Assembly (NCBI GenBank): GCA_027532555.1
Contig: JAPZTJ010000011.1
Span: forward strand, 1 to 64,000
DNA from: Aquidulcibacter sp.
Lineage (GTDB): Bacteria > Pseudomonadota > Alphaproteobacteria > Caulobacterales > Aquidulcibacteraceae
Reading direction: 5' to 3'
Length of the DNA stretch: 64,000 nucleotides
In this document: positions 26,032 to 35,039 of the stretch, piece by piece
Numbering within the stretch: the first letter of the stretch is position 1
How the letters are laid out: every line of letters starts with the position of its first letter
The notes under the pieces: model-generated
Database searches by the model: none
What the model saw: only the letters and a program-made list of their open reading frames with translations
Told to the model about the DNA's origin: nothing
Program-made: the position numbers and the translations under genes

Positions 26032-29010
26032 ATGGCTAGAAAAGCATTGCTCAACGGGGCCAGTGCCCTGTTGGCTGTTATCATGACGACAGGCGCGACT
26101 CATGCATTCGCACAAACCACAACATCAGACGAGACTCCAAAGAAGGAAGTCGACGTTGTTGTGGTAACTGGTTCCTTCATTCGGGGAACTTCAGAAAGCG
26201 CTTCATTACCCGTGAATGTAATCAGCTCAGCTGATCTGGAAAAAGCAGGCACCCCAAGCACCGTTGAGTTGATCAAGCTCCTCAACGTCTCAAGCGGGGT
26301 ACAAGGTGATACCAACCAATTTGATGCTCGCGCTCAAGGCAATGAAGGCGCAGGCTCAGTCAATTTGCGCGGTATTGGTCCAGAGCGGACACTCGTTCTG
26401 TTGAATGGTCGCCGTATGGCCTACAACCCATTTGGTTTGGTCGGAACGGTTGTTGATACCAATTTGATCCCATCGGCTGCTATTGGCCGGGTAGAAGTTC
26501 TTAAGGACGGTGCGGCTGCAACTTACGGCTCGGACGCCGTTGCCGGCGTGGTCAACTTTATCACACGCACCAATCTCGAAGGTTTTGAAGTCGGTGGCGA
26601 CTATAAAGCCATTGACGGGTCAGACGGCAATTATACGATGGCGGCCTCTTGGGGCCATCAAACTGATCGGGCCAAGCTATTTGTCTCGCTCGGCGTGCAG
26701 ATGAAGACCGAACTCCCACTCACCGAACGTGATTGGGCTAAACGCGATTACCTCTCAAACCCAGAAGGCGGCTGGTCAGCAGCGGGCAATCCCGGCACCT
26801 ATATCGCCATTGGACCCACGGGTGGCCCCGTTTCAGCGCCGACACGCGAACCGAATTGCGGCCCCCTCGGCGGCTTTTCCGGCTTCAGCGGGACAACACC
26901 CGTGTGCTTCTTCCAATTCACGCCCTATGACAACATCGTGGAAAAGGAAGAGCGGTCGCAGTTTTTTGCAAGCGCCGATGTGGAAATCAATGAAGACCAC
27001 ACGCTGCACGCAGAACTTCTGATCTCCAACACCAATACGCCAGAATGGAAGACGTCACCTAGCTACGCCTTCTTGCAAGCACCATCAGCTCAAGCCTTAC
27101 CTGCCCTTTCTGGCCTGCCAGGGCGCTTCTTTGTGCCTGTAACCAACCCCGGTTACATCGACCTATTAGCTAAAAACCCCGGGCTGTTCCCTGCCAGCAC
27201 AATTGGGGTGAACATGCTGGCTTATCGGCCATTTAGCTATGGCGGCAATCCCAAGTTCACTCCAGATGATCCTCGCGGTGGCTCACAAGGTGAACGCAGC
27301 TTCGAAGCTGTGCGCGTCTCTGTCGGGATGAAGGGCAAGCTGACCAGTACTATCGATTATGACGTCAATCTGGCGGCGATGGATGATACGGGTATTCGCA
27401 CAGGCTATGACGTTTTGGTCAACCGCTTCCAACTCGCACTTCGCGGCTTGGGTGGCGCCAATTGTAACGTGGCAGCCAATACGCCAGGGGCCAATGGGTG
27501 TCAGTGGTTCAGCCCATTTGGTACCGCCATTCCGGGTAACTCGATTACTGGCGTAGCCAATGCACAATACAATCCAGCCTTGGGTGCGGCAAACGCCGCC
27601 TTGGTCGAATGGTTCTATCCTGAAGTCCGTACCAAGCAGACCTCAAGCTTGGTTGTGTTTGATGCGGTTATCAATGGTGAGACCAATTTCAAGCTTGGCG
27701 ATGGACCGATCGGTTGGGCCGTTGGCTATCAGTATCGGAAAAACTCGTTCCGCTCTGATTTTTCCAAGTTCTCGGATCTGACCCAACAGCCTTGCGTGTC
27801 GTCGCCAGACTTCAACAATAACACCTGTCCGGCTGTAACTGGCCCAACCGTGTTCTTGTCTGGTTCATTCCCAGCCAACGTTAGTGCAGACGTTAATGCG
27901 GCCTTCTTTGAAATCCGCTTGCCCTTCACCAGCAATTTTGAAGCTCAAGTCGCGGGTCGGTATGAAGATTTCGGTGGAGAGGTCGGCTCGACCTTTAACC
28001 CGAAGTTCTCGGCAAAATGGCAAGTCACGGATGCCTTTGCGCTTCGTGGATCGACCAGCACCACCTTCCGCGCACCTTCGGTGTCCAACATTCAGCCAAC
28101 CTCTGTAACATCCCTACAGAGCATTTTGGGCACCTTCCGCGCCGTGGATATCTTCGGCAATCCGAACTTGGACCCAGAAACTGCGACCACCTACAATGCA
28201 GGTGCGTTGTTGAATACTGGCAATTTCAAGGCTTCAATTGACTATTGGCGCTTTGACTTTGACAACCCAATCGTCAGTGAGCCAATCGCTGGTCTTGTGG
28301 CGACATTGTTCCCAACTACCGGTGCGGGCAATTGCGGCAACCCAACGTTTGCAGCGATTCAAGCGAAGTTCACCTTCAGTGGCGGCGTTTGTAACTCAGC
28401 AAACATCTCTCGCCTCAACACCACGGTGATCAACGGCTCCGCCGTTCTGACCGACGGGGTCGACATCAGCGTCGATTACACCTTCCAAGATTTGATGGGT
28501 GGTGACTTGAAGCTGGGCTTGGATGCTACCTACACCATGAGCTATGACGTCTCCGCACTATCTATTGGCGGCGTCCCAGTTGCGCCCGCACTGGATGCTT
28601 TGGGTAAGCTGAACTTCCAAACGACGGCTTATCCACTGCCGCAATATAAGGGCACGCTCTATGGCCTTTATGAAACCGGTGGCCATTCGCTGCGCCTCGC
28701 GATGAACTTCATCGACGAGTATGAAGACCAACGTACCGCTCCGTTCTCGCCCAGCTTGAACTATAGCGCAGTCGCTGGTGTCCCAGGTTCGGTTACCGCG
28801 GGCAAAACGATTGAGGCTTGGCAGTCCTTCGACCTGACCTATCGTTGGGCGATGGAAAATGATCTAACCTTTACGTTTGGCATTGAGAACATCATGGACA
28901 AAGACCCAAGCTTTGCCCGTTTGGAACTCAATTACGACCCATTCACCGGCAGCCCTCTGGGTCGGACGTATAAGATCGGCTTGAAGAAAGCCTTCGGCGG
29001 TCCGAAGTAA
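26032..29010 (+). CDS. TonB-dependent receptor
   Basis: A 992-residue outer-membrane protein. A signal peptide (cleavage near HAFAQTT) is followed by a TonB-box-like stretch (VVVVTGSF at 42-49), a plug domain with VNLRGIGPERTLVLLNGRRM and VLKDGAAATYGSDAVAGVVNF, and a C-terminal 22-strand barrel ending in an aromatic-rich strand (GRTYKIGLKKAFG). GGGAGGT precedes ATG 26032. No FecR/sigma pair or SusD-like gene adjoins it, so the ligand (siderophore, sugar or peptide) cannot be inferred. A terminator follows. Confidence 0.95.
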   Translation: MARKALLNGASALLAVIMTTGATHAFAQTTTSDETPKKEVDVVVVTGSFIRGTSESASLPVNVISSADLEKAGTPSTVELIKLLNVSSGVQGDTNQFDARAQGNEGAGSVNLRGIGPERTLVLLNGRRMAYNPFGLVGTVVDTNLIPSAAIGRVEVLKDGAAATYGSDAVAGVVNFITRTNLEGFEVGGDYKAIDGSDGNYTMAASWGHQTDRAKLFVSLGVQMKTELPLTERDWAKRDYLSNPEGGWSAAGNPGTYIAIGPTGGPVSAPTREPNCGPLGGFSGFSGTTPVCFFQFTPYDNIVEKEERSQFFASADVEINEDHTLHAELLISNTNTPEWKTSPSYAFLQAPSAQALPALSGLPGRFFVPVTNPGYIDLLAKNPGLFPASTIGVNMLAYRPFSYGGNPKFTPDDPRGGSQGERSFEAVRVSVGMKGKLTSTIDYDVNLAAMDDTGIRTGYDVLVNRFQLALRGLGGANCNVAANTPGANGCQWFSPFGTAIPGNSITGVANAQYNPALGAANAALVEWFYPEVRTKQTSSLVVFDAVINGETNFKLGDGPIGWAVGYQYRKNSFRSDFSKFSDLTQQPCVSSPDFNNNTCPAVTGPTVFLSGSFPANVSADVNAAFFEIRLPFTSNFEAQVAGRYEDFGGEVGSTFNPKFSAKWQVTDAFALRGSTSTTFRAPSVSNIQPTSVTSLQSILGTFRAVDIFGNPNLDPETATTYNAGALLNTGNFKASIDYWRFDFDNPIVSEPIAGLVATLFPTTGAGNCGNPTFAAIQAKFTFSGGVCNSANISRLNTTVINGSAVLTDGVDISVDYTFQDLMGGDLKLGLDATYTMSYDVSALSIGGVPVAPALDALGKLNFQTTAYPLPQYKGTLYGLYETGGHSLRLAMNFIDEYEDQRTAPFSPSLNYSAVAGVPGSVTAGKTIEAWQSFDLTYRWAMENDLTFTFGIENIMDKDPSFARLELNYDPFTGSPLGRTYKIGLKKAFGGPK

Positions 29011-29035
29011 GCTCAAGCTCAGATTAAGTAGCGGC

Positions 29036-29068
29036 GGCCCGATCTTTCTAAGGTCGGGCCGTTTGTTT
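29036..29068 (+). terminator. Rho-independent terminator after the TonB-dependent receptor
   Basis: GGCCCGA (29036-29042) pairs with TCGGGCC (29054-29060); four more pairs close the stem around a three-base loop, and GTTTGTTTTG follows. Confidence 0.88.
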
Positions 29069-29577
29069 TGCGCTTAAGCGGGTTTCGATCCTTCCTGATC
29101 AAGGTTGTGCGGCTATTCCCAGCTAGGTCAACAGAATTAGGCCTTTTCAAGTGAAGCTAATCAAGCTAAGAGATTATTCGTCCGTGGTGCAGCCCAAAGG
29201 GGGGCTGGCGTATGGAAACGACACACCATCAACTCTAACCCAAACATTTAATCGGCTTTTGCTTTGATCTTGGCCTTTGGTCTCGATTTTAGTGACCTGC
29301 AAATTAAGGCTTGTGGAATCAGGGAAATGATCGTGTGAATACAGACTGTCCGTGAGACGTTGAAATCCATTTCAGGATTAGGTGTTCGCGATAGCTGTTT
29401 TTGGAGCGGGTAGTGCAAGGTCACGGATCAATTGCACAAAAACCACGCTCTCTTTTTTAAATCTTTGCGTGTCAGACCTCTTTTGGAAGCAGTCACGCAA
29501 AATCCATGAAGCTAGCTTGCAGGCTTGCTCATGGAATTAATTGGCCAAACCACAGCCAGGAAACAAACAGGGCTTGC
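29069..29577. other. Long intergenic region without a recognised gene
   Basis: Just over 500 bases between the receptor terminator and the DUF4167 gene. No protein frame with a plausible ribosome site was found. A small hairpin (CAGCCC 29190-29195 with GGGCTG 29202-29207) and a T-run (CTCTTTTTTAAATC near 29450-29463) are present. The promoter of the DUF4167 gene must lie here; an unannotated small RNA is possible but unproven. Confidence 0.4.
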
Positions 29578-30438
29578 ATGATGAAGCGGCAACGCGGTCG
29601 GGGACGTAATCCGGGCCAAAAACCACAGAATAACAATCCAAATCGCGCTTATGAGTCGAACGGACCCGACATTAAGGTCCGCGGTTCAGCTCAGACTGTG
29701 TTTGAGAAATACCAACAGCTCGCTCGTGACGCCAATTCTTCCGGCGACCGAGTTTTGGGCGAAAACTATTTACAGCATGCGGAACATTATTTCCGCGTCT
29801 TGCGCGCCATGCAGCCAACCTTTGTGCCCCGCACAGAAATGATGATCGCGGGTTATGAGGACGAATCCGATGATGGCGACGAGAGCATCGAAGCCATGGA
29901 AGGCGCTGAGGGCGAAGGTAGCGAAGGCGGCGAAGGCGCGCCTCAGCCTGAATTCAACCCGAACCGCCCACATCGTGAGAACCGCTTCGACCAAAATCGT
30001 GGTGAAGGCCGTAACGAGCCTCGTGGCGAGGGTGATGAAGACCGCTTTGGTCGTCGTCGTCGTCGTCGCAGAGACCGCTTCGGCAATGAGTTGCCTTATC
30101 AGGCCAATGGTGGTGGTGACGAAGGTCAAGGCGACAATGGTCGTCCGCCGCGCCAAGATAATCGTGGCGAAACAGGTGCTGAACCTAGCTTTAACGGGTC
30201 TAGCGAAACATACAGCCGCCCATTGAGCGCGCCGCCAAGCGAGTTCGCAGAGCCTACGAGCTTTAGTCAACCACAGGAAATCGTTGCCGCTTCTGAAACC
30301 GTACCCGCGCGTGAGCGCCGTCCACGCCCGCCGCGTGCGCCACGGCCAGCACGTGAAGCTACGGGTGAGGACTCAGGCTTTGGCGGGGAATTACCAGCCT
30401 TCCTGACGGCCCCTGTTCCGGCCCCATCTGCTGACTAA
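29578..30438 (+). CDS. DUF4167 domain protein
   Basis: A 286-residue protein. The N-terminal 75 residues match DUF4167: MMKRQRGRGRNPGQK, then RGSAQTVFEKYQQLARDANS, then GENYLQHAEHYFRVL. The rest is disordered, first acidic (EGEGSEGGEG), then a run of arginines (FGRRRRRRRDRFGN), then Pro-rich. The Arg/Gly content suggests RNA binding, which is inference. Two ATG codons are adjacent (29578 and 29581); either could be used. A strong terminator follows. Confidence 0.9.
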   Translation: MMKRQRGRGRNPGQKPQNNNPNRAYESNGPDIKVRGSAQTVFEKYQQLARDANSSGDRVLGENYLQHAEHYFRVLRAMQPTFVPRTEMMIAGYEDESDDGDESIEAMEGAEGEGSEGGEGAPQPEFNPNRPHRENRFDQNRGEGRNEPRGEGDEDRFGRRRRRRRDRFGNELPYQANGGGDEGQGDNGRPPRQDNRGETGAEPSFNGSSETYSRPLSAPPSEFAEPTSFSQPQEIVAASETVPARERRPRPPRAPRPAREATGEDSGFGGELPAFLTAPVPAPSAD

Positions 30439-30462
30439 AGCAGTCGGTTTTCTCCAAACACC

Positions 30463-30499
30463 AAAAGGGCGGCAAGGCTTTGGCTTTGCCGCCCTTTTT
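30463..30499 (+). terminator. Rho-independent terminator after the DUF4167 gene
   Basis: AAAAGGGCGGCAAAG-type stem: AAAAGGGCGGCAAGG on the left arm pairs with CTTTGCCGCCCTTTTT on the right, ending in a T-run. It could also work for minus-strand transcripts because an A-run precedes the stem. Confidence 0.9.
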
Positions 30500-30654
30500 G
30501 CTTAGTACCAATCTTCGCGATTTTGTGGCGCTCGATCCACCCTGCCTAAATGACAGACGTGGCATTCGTACTGGAAGTTCAACAGCTCACAGCCTATGTC
30601 TATCACCAACCCGGATTGGCAAGTTTTTACAAAAAGCTTGATTGGAGTGAGATG

Positions 30655-31236
30655 ATGAAATTTAGGATGCAGCCACTGCGAGCGGCCTTGGCCTTAGGTT
30701 TTGTGTTGACCGCTGGTCTGGTTTCAGCCTGCGACGTCAATGCGAAAATTGACATCTCAAATGAGAAGGGTGGGACGTTTGCCTTTATGAACCCTGTCAT
30801 TCGCACCCCGATGGCAGGGCGTCCAACGGCTGGATATTTCGACTTCAACTATAATTACAAGGTCCCAGATCAGATCATTTCAGTCGCGTCACCTGAGTTC
30901 AAACGCGTTGAAATGCACGACAGCATCACAGACGGCGGGATGAAGAAGATGGTCAAGCTCGATACGCTTGACCTACCAGCAAAAAGCTCGATTAAGTTTG
31001 CTCCTGGCGGCAAGCATCTGATGCTGTTTGAACCCACCAGGGTGGTAAAAGCTGGGGAGTTGATCAAAGTTACCTTCGTCTTTGCCGAACGGGAACCCAT
31101 TGATGTCTCATTTGAAGTGAAAGACGTTATACCAGTTGCGGGCTCAAGCGGGTCACCTGAAACGATGGACCATAGCAAGATGGATCATGGATCGATGGAT
31201 CATGGTACCATGAACCATGGTGACAAAAAGCCCTGA
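30655..31236 (+). CDS. Copper chaperone lipoprotein, PCu(A)C family, with Met/His tail
   Basis: A 193-residue protein. The lipoprotein signal ends LVSAC (Cys26). The Cu(I) motif H-M-x10-M-x21-H-x-M is present with exact spacing: Met87, His88, Met99, His121, Met123. After residue 170 comes a tail of MDH-type repeats (MDHSKMDHGSMDHGTMNHGD), a second probable copper site. PCu(A)C proteins deliver copper to the CuA or CuB centre of cytochrome oxidase; the cytochrome c maturation genes are far away in this window. Of the two adjacent ATGs, 30655 has GGAG at the better spacing. Confidence 0.9.
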   Translation: MKFRMQPLRAALALGFVLTAGLVSACDVNAKIDISNEKGGTFAFMNPVIRTPMAGRPTAGYFDFNYNYKVPDQIISVASPEFKRVEMHDSITDGGMKKMVKLDTLDLPAKSSIKFAPGGKHLMLFEPTRVVKAGELIKVTFVFAEREPIDVSFEVKDVIPVAGSSGSPETMDHSKMDHGSMDHGTMNHGDKKP

Positions 31237-31308
31237 TTGTAGGCCCCCTGCGTGAAGCAGGGTGGTAGGGTCTAGTCGGGACAGCGACACCTCGTTAAAC
31301 CTGTTCTA

Positions 31309-32265
31309 GTGACCATTCCACGTGATGCCCAACCCCGCACTTTTGTTGAACGCGCCCCAACGGCGTGGCAGCCTTATTTGCGTCTATCCCGCTTTGACCG
31401 CCCAATTGGGTTTTGGCTATTGGCCTTACCGTGCCTCATGGGGCAATTCTTAGGCCGCGCGGGGATTGGTTTTTCCAGTCTGGACTTGGGCTTGGTAGCC
31501 CTATGGGTTATCGGCTCTATCGCCATGCGCGGGGCCGGTTGCAGTTTTAACGACCTCGTAGACCGTGACATCGACGCCAAAGTCGAACGCACGGCTGGCA
31601 GGCCCCTTCCCGCGGGTCTAATCAGCGCAAAACAAGCTTTGTTCTGGACGCTGGCGCAATGCTTTGTGGGCCTTCTGGTTTTACTGGCTTTGCCCACACC
31701 CGCTCAAAACACCGCTCTATGTGCGATCCCGATGGTAGCGGCTTATCCCTTTATGAAGCGCATCACTTGGTGGCCGCAGGTTTGGCTCGGCCTCACCTTC
31801 AATTGGGGGGTCCTAGTTGGCTATGTGGCTGTTATGGGCAGCCTAGATACTTCAGCCCTAGCCCTCTACGTCGCCTGTGTGGCGTGGACGATTGGCTATG
31901 ACACCATTTACGCTCAGCAAGATGTTGAAGATGATGCGCTGGTGGGCGTGAAATCCACGGCGCGACTGTTTGGTGATCACGCCAAGCGCTGGGTTGGCGG
32001 CTTTTATCTCGCCACGGCGCTTTTGGCTGCTGCTTCATGCTTCATGCGCGATCAATCCATCGCAAGCCTGATTGTCGGCCTATCCGGTGTGCTGGCTTTT
32101 GGTCTACATCTGGCGGGCCAAGTCCGGCAAATTCCTGTTACCGGGCTAGCCAAAGACCCTTTAGCGCTGTTTAAATCTAACAAGACGGCAGGGCTGATCT
32201 TGGTGGCAGGCTTAATGGTGCAAGCCTTAGTCGGCTGGATGCTATCCTTGGGGGGATTGGGATGA
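31309..32265 (+). CDS. ubiA: 4-hydroxybenzoate polyprenyltransferase UbiA
   Basis: A 318-residue membrane prenyltransferase of ubiquinone synthesis. The first Asp-rich motif NDLVDRDID spans residues 81-89 and the second, in YAQQDVEDDALVGVKSTA, is about 110 residues later; eight or nine hydrophobic helices are visible. The start is a GTG at 31309 with no clear ribosome site; no better in-frame ATG precedes the conserved RLSRFDRPIGFWLL. It overlaps the next gene by four bases (ATGA) and heads a compact rightward series. Confidence 0.93.
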   Translation: MTIPRDAQPRTFVERAPTAWQPYLRLSRFDRPIGFWLLALPCLMGQFLGRAGIGFSSLDLGLVALWVIGSIAMRGAGCSFNDLVDRDIDAKVERTAGRPLPAGLISAKQALFWTLAQCFVGLLVLLALPTPAQNTALCAIPMVAAYPFMKRITWWPQVWLGLTFNWGVLVGYVAVMGSLDTSALALYVACVAWTIGYDTIYAQQDVEDDALVGVKSTARLFGDHAKRWVGGFYLATALLAAASCFMRDQSIASLIVGLSGVLAFGLHLAGQVRQIPVTGLAKDPLALFKSNKTAGLILVAGLMVQALVGWMLSLGGLG

Positions 32266-32876
32266 GCGATGCGTTGGCAGCTTTAGACCCCGTGATGGCG
32301 CGCTTAGTCGCCACCCATGGCCCATGCCCGATTCCCACCCGCGAAAACCAAAGCGCTTACCAAAGCCTATTTCGCGCCATCGTTTATCAGCAATTGTCTG
32401 GCAAAGCGGCAGGAACGATTTTGGGCCGAGTCCTAACCCTCTGTGGCGACCCAGAGGCTGCACCTGACCCCGCCCATTTCCTCAGTCATTCCGACGAGGC
32501 TTTGCGGGCCTGCGGCTTATCGCGGCAAAAATTGGCGGCCTTGCAAGATCTTTCCAGGAATCGGCTTGAAGGAGTTGTGCCAGATAGTGGCGAGATTGAC
32601 CATTTGCCCGATGAGGAGATCATTTCCCGCCTAACCGCTGTCCGCGGTGTTGGCCAGTGGACGGTGGAAATGTATCTGATGTTTACTTTAGGCCGGCCAG
32701 ACGTATGGCCGGTAGATGATCTGGGCGTTCGTAAGGGCTGGATGATCGCCCATGGCTTACCAGAAATGCCTAAGCCAAAGCCCTTTAAAACCATGGCAGA
32801 CCATTTGCGCCCGTACCGAACTCAAGTGGCTTGGTATTGCTGGCGCGCTGTGGACACGGTGACGCCGGATGCATAA
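32262..32876 (+). CDS. DNA-3-methyladenine glycosylase, HhH-GPD family
   Basis: A 204-residue base-excision repair enzyme of the AlkA-like helix-hairpin-helix superfamily. FRAIVYQQLSGKAAGTI is the usual N-terminal block, LTAVRGVGQWTVEMYLMF is the hairpin, and WPVDDLGVRKG carries the catalytic Asp (residue 152 or 153). No iron-sulfur cysteines follow, as expected for alkyl-adenine glycosylases. It starts within the ubiA stop (ATGA) and overlaps the following gene by eight bases, so the series is co-translated. Confidence 0.9.
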   Translation: MSDALAALDPVMARLVATHGPCPIPTRENQSAYQSLFRAIVYQQLSGKAAGTILGRVLTLCGDPEAAPDPAHFLSHSDEALRACGLSRQKLAALQDLSRNRLEGVVPDSGEIDHLPDEEIISRLTAVRGVGQWTVEMYLMFTLGRPDVWPVDDLGVRKGWMIAHGLPEMPKPKPFKTMADHLRPYRTQVAWYCWRAVDTVTPDA

Positions 32877-33549
32877 GGGCTGGTTCACGGCATCACTCGC
32901 TTTAGGCCTAACGGCCTGCGCGGGCCTGCCAGCCCCACAAGTCTTGCCGCCGGGACAAGCGCTGGTCGGTACATGGGATAATCAAGCCCAGATCAAGGCA
33001 GCACCAGCCGAACTATTGCGTACGCCGGCCGCAGGAAACGTCTATCCTTGGGTCGACGCACAAAGTGCGCAGTTTTTCGAAGTTCGCGTCCCAAAGATCG
33101 CAGGGCCAAAGGATCAAGCGATTTACCTGATCTGGCACAGTGGCAGCGAAAAAGGCCCAATCAGCCGCCAACGCCTGTGGGTGTTTCGCCCTCAAGCCAA
33201 CGACGTTACCTTGATGGACTTTTACGCCTTCAAGAGCCCCGAAGCTTTCGCGGCCCAAGGGCAAGGCTCAACCGCTTTCCAAACTTTGACGCTTGAGGAC
33301 CTAACCGCCTATGGCCCTGCCTGCAGCTTGCCGGTGATTAAGACAGCTACGGGGTGGACGGCATCCATCCCCGCAACGTGTTCGATCACCGCACGGTCGG
33401 GGCGCAAAATGACTCTGTCTGCTAACCTGACCTTGGACGGCGACCGCTTCAGCTATCAAGAACAAGGCTTGTTGGAGACCGGGGCCTATGCCTTTAAGGT
33501 GCCTGGCGGCCCAGCTTATCAATTCAACAAAAAAGGACCTGCCTCATGA
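32869..33549 (+). CDS. CpcT/CpeT-family lipoprotein
   Basis: A 226-residue protein with a lipobox (LTACAG). The mature part follows the CpcT/CpeT pattern: LVGTWDNQAQ near residue 32, QRLWVFRPQ in the middle, then LMDFYAFKSPEAFA and LTLEDLTAYGPACSLPV. In cyanobacteria these are phycobilin lyases; non-phototrophic homologues exist with unknown ligand, and a lipid-anchored periplasmic tetrapyrrole or small-molecule binder is only a guess. It overlaps the genes on both sides (8 and 4 bases). Confidence 0.78.
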   Translation: MHKGWFTASLALGLTACAGLPAPQVLPPGQALVGTWDNQAQIKAAPAELLRTPAAGNVYPWVDAQSAQFFEVRVPKIAGPKDQAIYLIWHSGSEKGPISRQRLWVFRPQANDVTLMDFYAFKSPEAFAAQGQGSTAFQTLTLEDLTAYGPACSLPVIKTATGWTASIPATCSITARSGRKMTLSANLTLDGDRFSYQEQGLLETGAYAFKVPGGPAYQFNKKGPAS

Positions 33550-34106
33550 CCCTACTCATTCTCGGACTGATCATTTTCTTGGGCTCACATGCTTTCGTTC
33601 GATTTCGTGGCCCACGGGATCAGATGGCAACCAAATTGGGTGCTCAACCCTATCGCGGGGTATTCTCTCTGATCAGCTTGGCAGGCTTTGTGCTGTTGAT
33701 TTACGGCTATGGCCAATATCGCGCAGCAGGCATGATCCCGGTCTGGAACCCGCCGATGTTTTTAAGCCACATCTCACTTCTGTTGATGTTGCCGGTCATG
33801 ATCTTTTTGGTGGCAGCCTATTCGCCGGGCAAGATTAAAGCAGCCGTCGTCCACCCCATGCTAGCAGCCGTCAAAATCTGGGCTTTGGCACACCTTTTGG
33901 TCAATGGGGATTTGGGCTCTATTCTGTTGTTCGGTAGTTTCTTTGCTTGGGCCCTTTTTGCCCGCATTCGCCTAGGCAAAGCAGAGCGAGTCTCTGTACC
34001 GATGGGTACAGGGGATTGGATTGCGATCGGTGGCGGGGCAGCAGTTTGGATCGCCTTCATCGCTGGTCTGCACAAAATGCTAATCGGCGTGAGCGTCTTT
34101 GGTTAA
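33546..34106 (+). CDS. NnrU family membrane protein
   Basis: A 186-residue protein with five or so membrane helices. GSHAFVRFRGPRDQMATKLG, then PYRGVFSLISLAGFVLLIYGY, and HPMLAAVKIWALAHLLVNGD match NnrU, named for nitric-oxide-reductase-linked loci but widespread and structurally related to isoprenoid and lipid enzymes. No denitrification gene is present. It starts inside the stop of the CpcT-like gene (ATGA). Confidence 0.9.
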   Translation: MTLLILGLIIFLGSHAFVRFRGPRDQMATKLGAQPYRGVFSLISLAGFVLLIYGYGQYRAAGMIPVWNPPMFLSHISLLLMLPVMIFLVAAYSPGKIKAAVVHPMLAAVKIWALAHLLVNGDLGSILLFGSFFAWALFARIRLGKAERVSVPMGTGDWIAIGGGAAVWIAFIAGLHKMLIGVSVFG

Positions 34107-34109
34107 GCT

Positions 34110-35036
34110 ATGGCCGCACCCACAATAGATCCCAAAACAATCTTTACGCCAGACGAATGGGCAGGCTTGCGCCAGCGCAATGACTGGATCGGATTAGGTC
34201 TTGTTGCCCATGCGTGGGTGCTCATTGGCTTGGCTGTGGCGCTATTTGCTTGGGCACCCAACCCAGTCACTTGGCTCATTGCTGTCATGGTGGTGGGCGC
34301 ACGCCAATTGGGCTTAGCAATCTTGATGCATGAGGCCGCCCATGGTGGCCTCAGCACCAATCAGAAGCTGAATGATTTTGTCGGTCATTGGCTGTGTGGT
34401 GCCCCCGTCGGGGCATCCCTTTATCGTTATCGACCCTATCATCTCTCACACCATCGCAATACTCAACAAAGCGACGATCCAGACTTGGGCCTTGCTGCTC
34501 ATTTCCCGATCAGCAAGAAGAGCTATCAGCGCAAGTTAATCCGGGATTTGACTGGACAGACATTTTTCAAACAAACCCTTCGGCCTCTATTGGGCTTTCT
34601 GGGCGCGCCGGGACGGGCCAGTCCGGAGGCCCGAGCTGCTGCTCTAACATTTTTGGGCTCGCAAGCTGTGATTTTCGTCTTGTTTGCCGCAGCAGGCCAA
34701 GCGCTTGCTTTTGTGACGATCTGGCTCGTTGCTCAAGCCAGCTGGTATCCAGCCGTTACGCGCCTGCGCAACATTGGCGAACATGCTTGTGCCACCCCGG
34801 ACCCAAATGACCCATGGCGCCTTGCCCGAACCACACATGCCAACCCAATTGAGCGCTTACTCATCGCGCCCTATTGGGTCCATTTCCATGCCGAACATCA
34901 TTTATGGATGTACATTCCCTGCTATCGGCTAGAGGCAACGCATGCGCTCTTGAAGCAGAAGGGTCTGACGGAGCAGATGGAGATTAAGCAGGGCTATCGG
35001 CAAATTCTGGAGCTTGCGACTGCAAAGCAAAGCTGA
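34110..35036 (+). CDS. Membrane fatty acid desaturase
   Basis: A 308-residue di-iron desaturase with the three histidine boxes: HEAAH (74-78), HLSHH (111-115) and HFHAEHH (258-264), plus four hydrophobic helices. Such enzymes introduce double bonds into acyl chains or hydroxylate carotenoids; this sequence is of the bacterial desaturase type with an extra long loop after box two. The start is three bases after nnrU. Confidence 0.9.
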   Translation: MAAPTIDPKTIFTPDEWAGLRQRNDWIGLGLVAHAWVLIGLAVALFAWAPNPVTWLIAVMVVGARQLGLAILMHEAAHGGLSTNQKLNDFVGHWLCGAPVGASLYRYRPYHLSHHRNTQQSDDPDLGLAAHFPISKKSYQRKLIRDLTGQTFFKQTLRPLLGFLGAPGRASPEARAAALTFLGSQAVIFVLFAAAGQALAFVTIWLVAQASWYPAVTRLRNIGEHACATPDPNDPWRLARTTHANPIERLLIAPYWVHFHAEHHLWMYIPCYRLEATHALLKQKGLTEQMEIKQGYRQILELATAKQS

Positions 35037-35039
35037 GCC

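Noticed and set aside
29078..29092. GGTTTCGATCC resembling a tRNA T-loop
   Set aside because: No acceptor stem, anticodon arm or D-loop can be formed around it.
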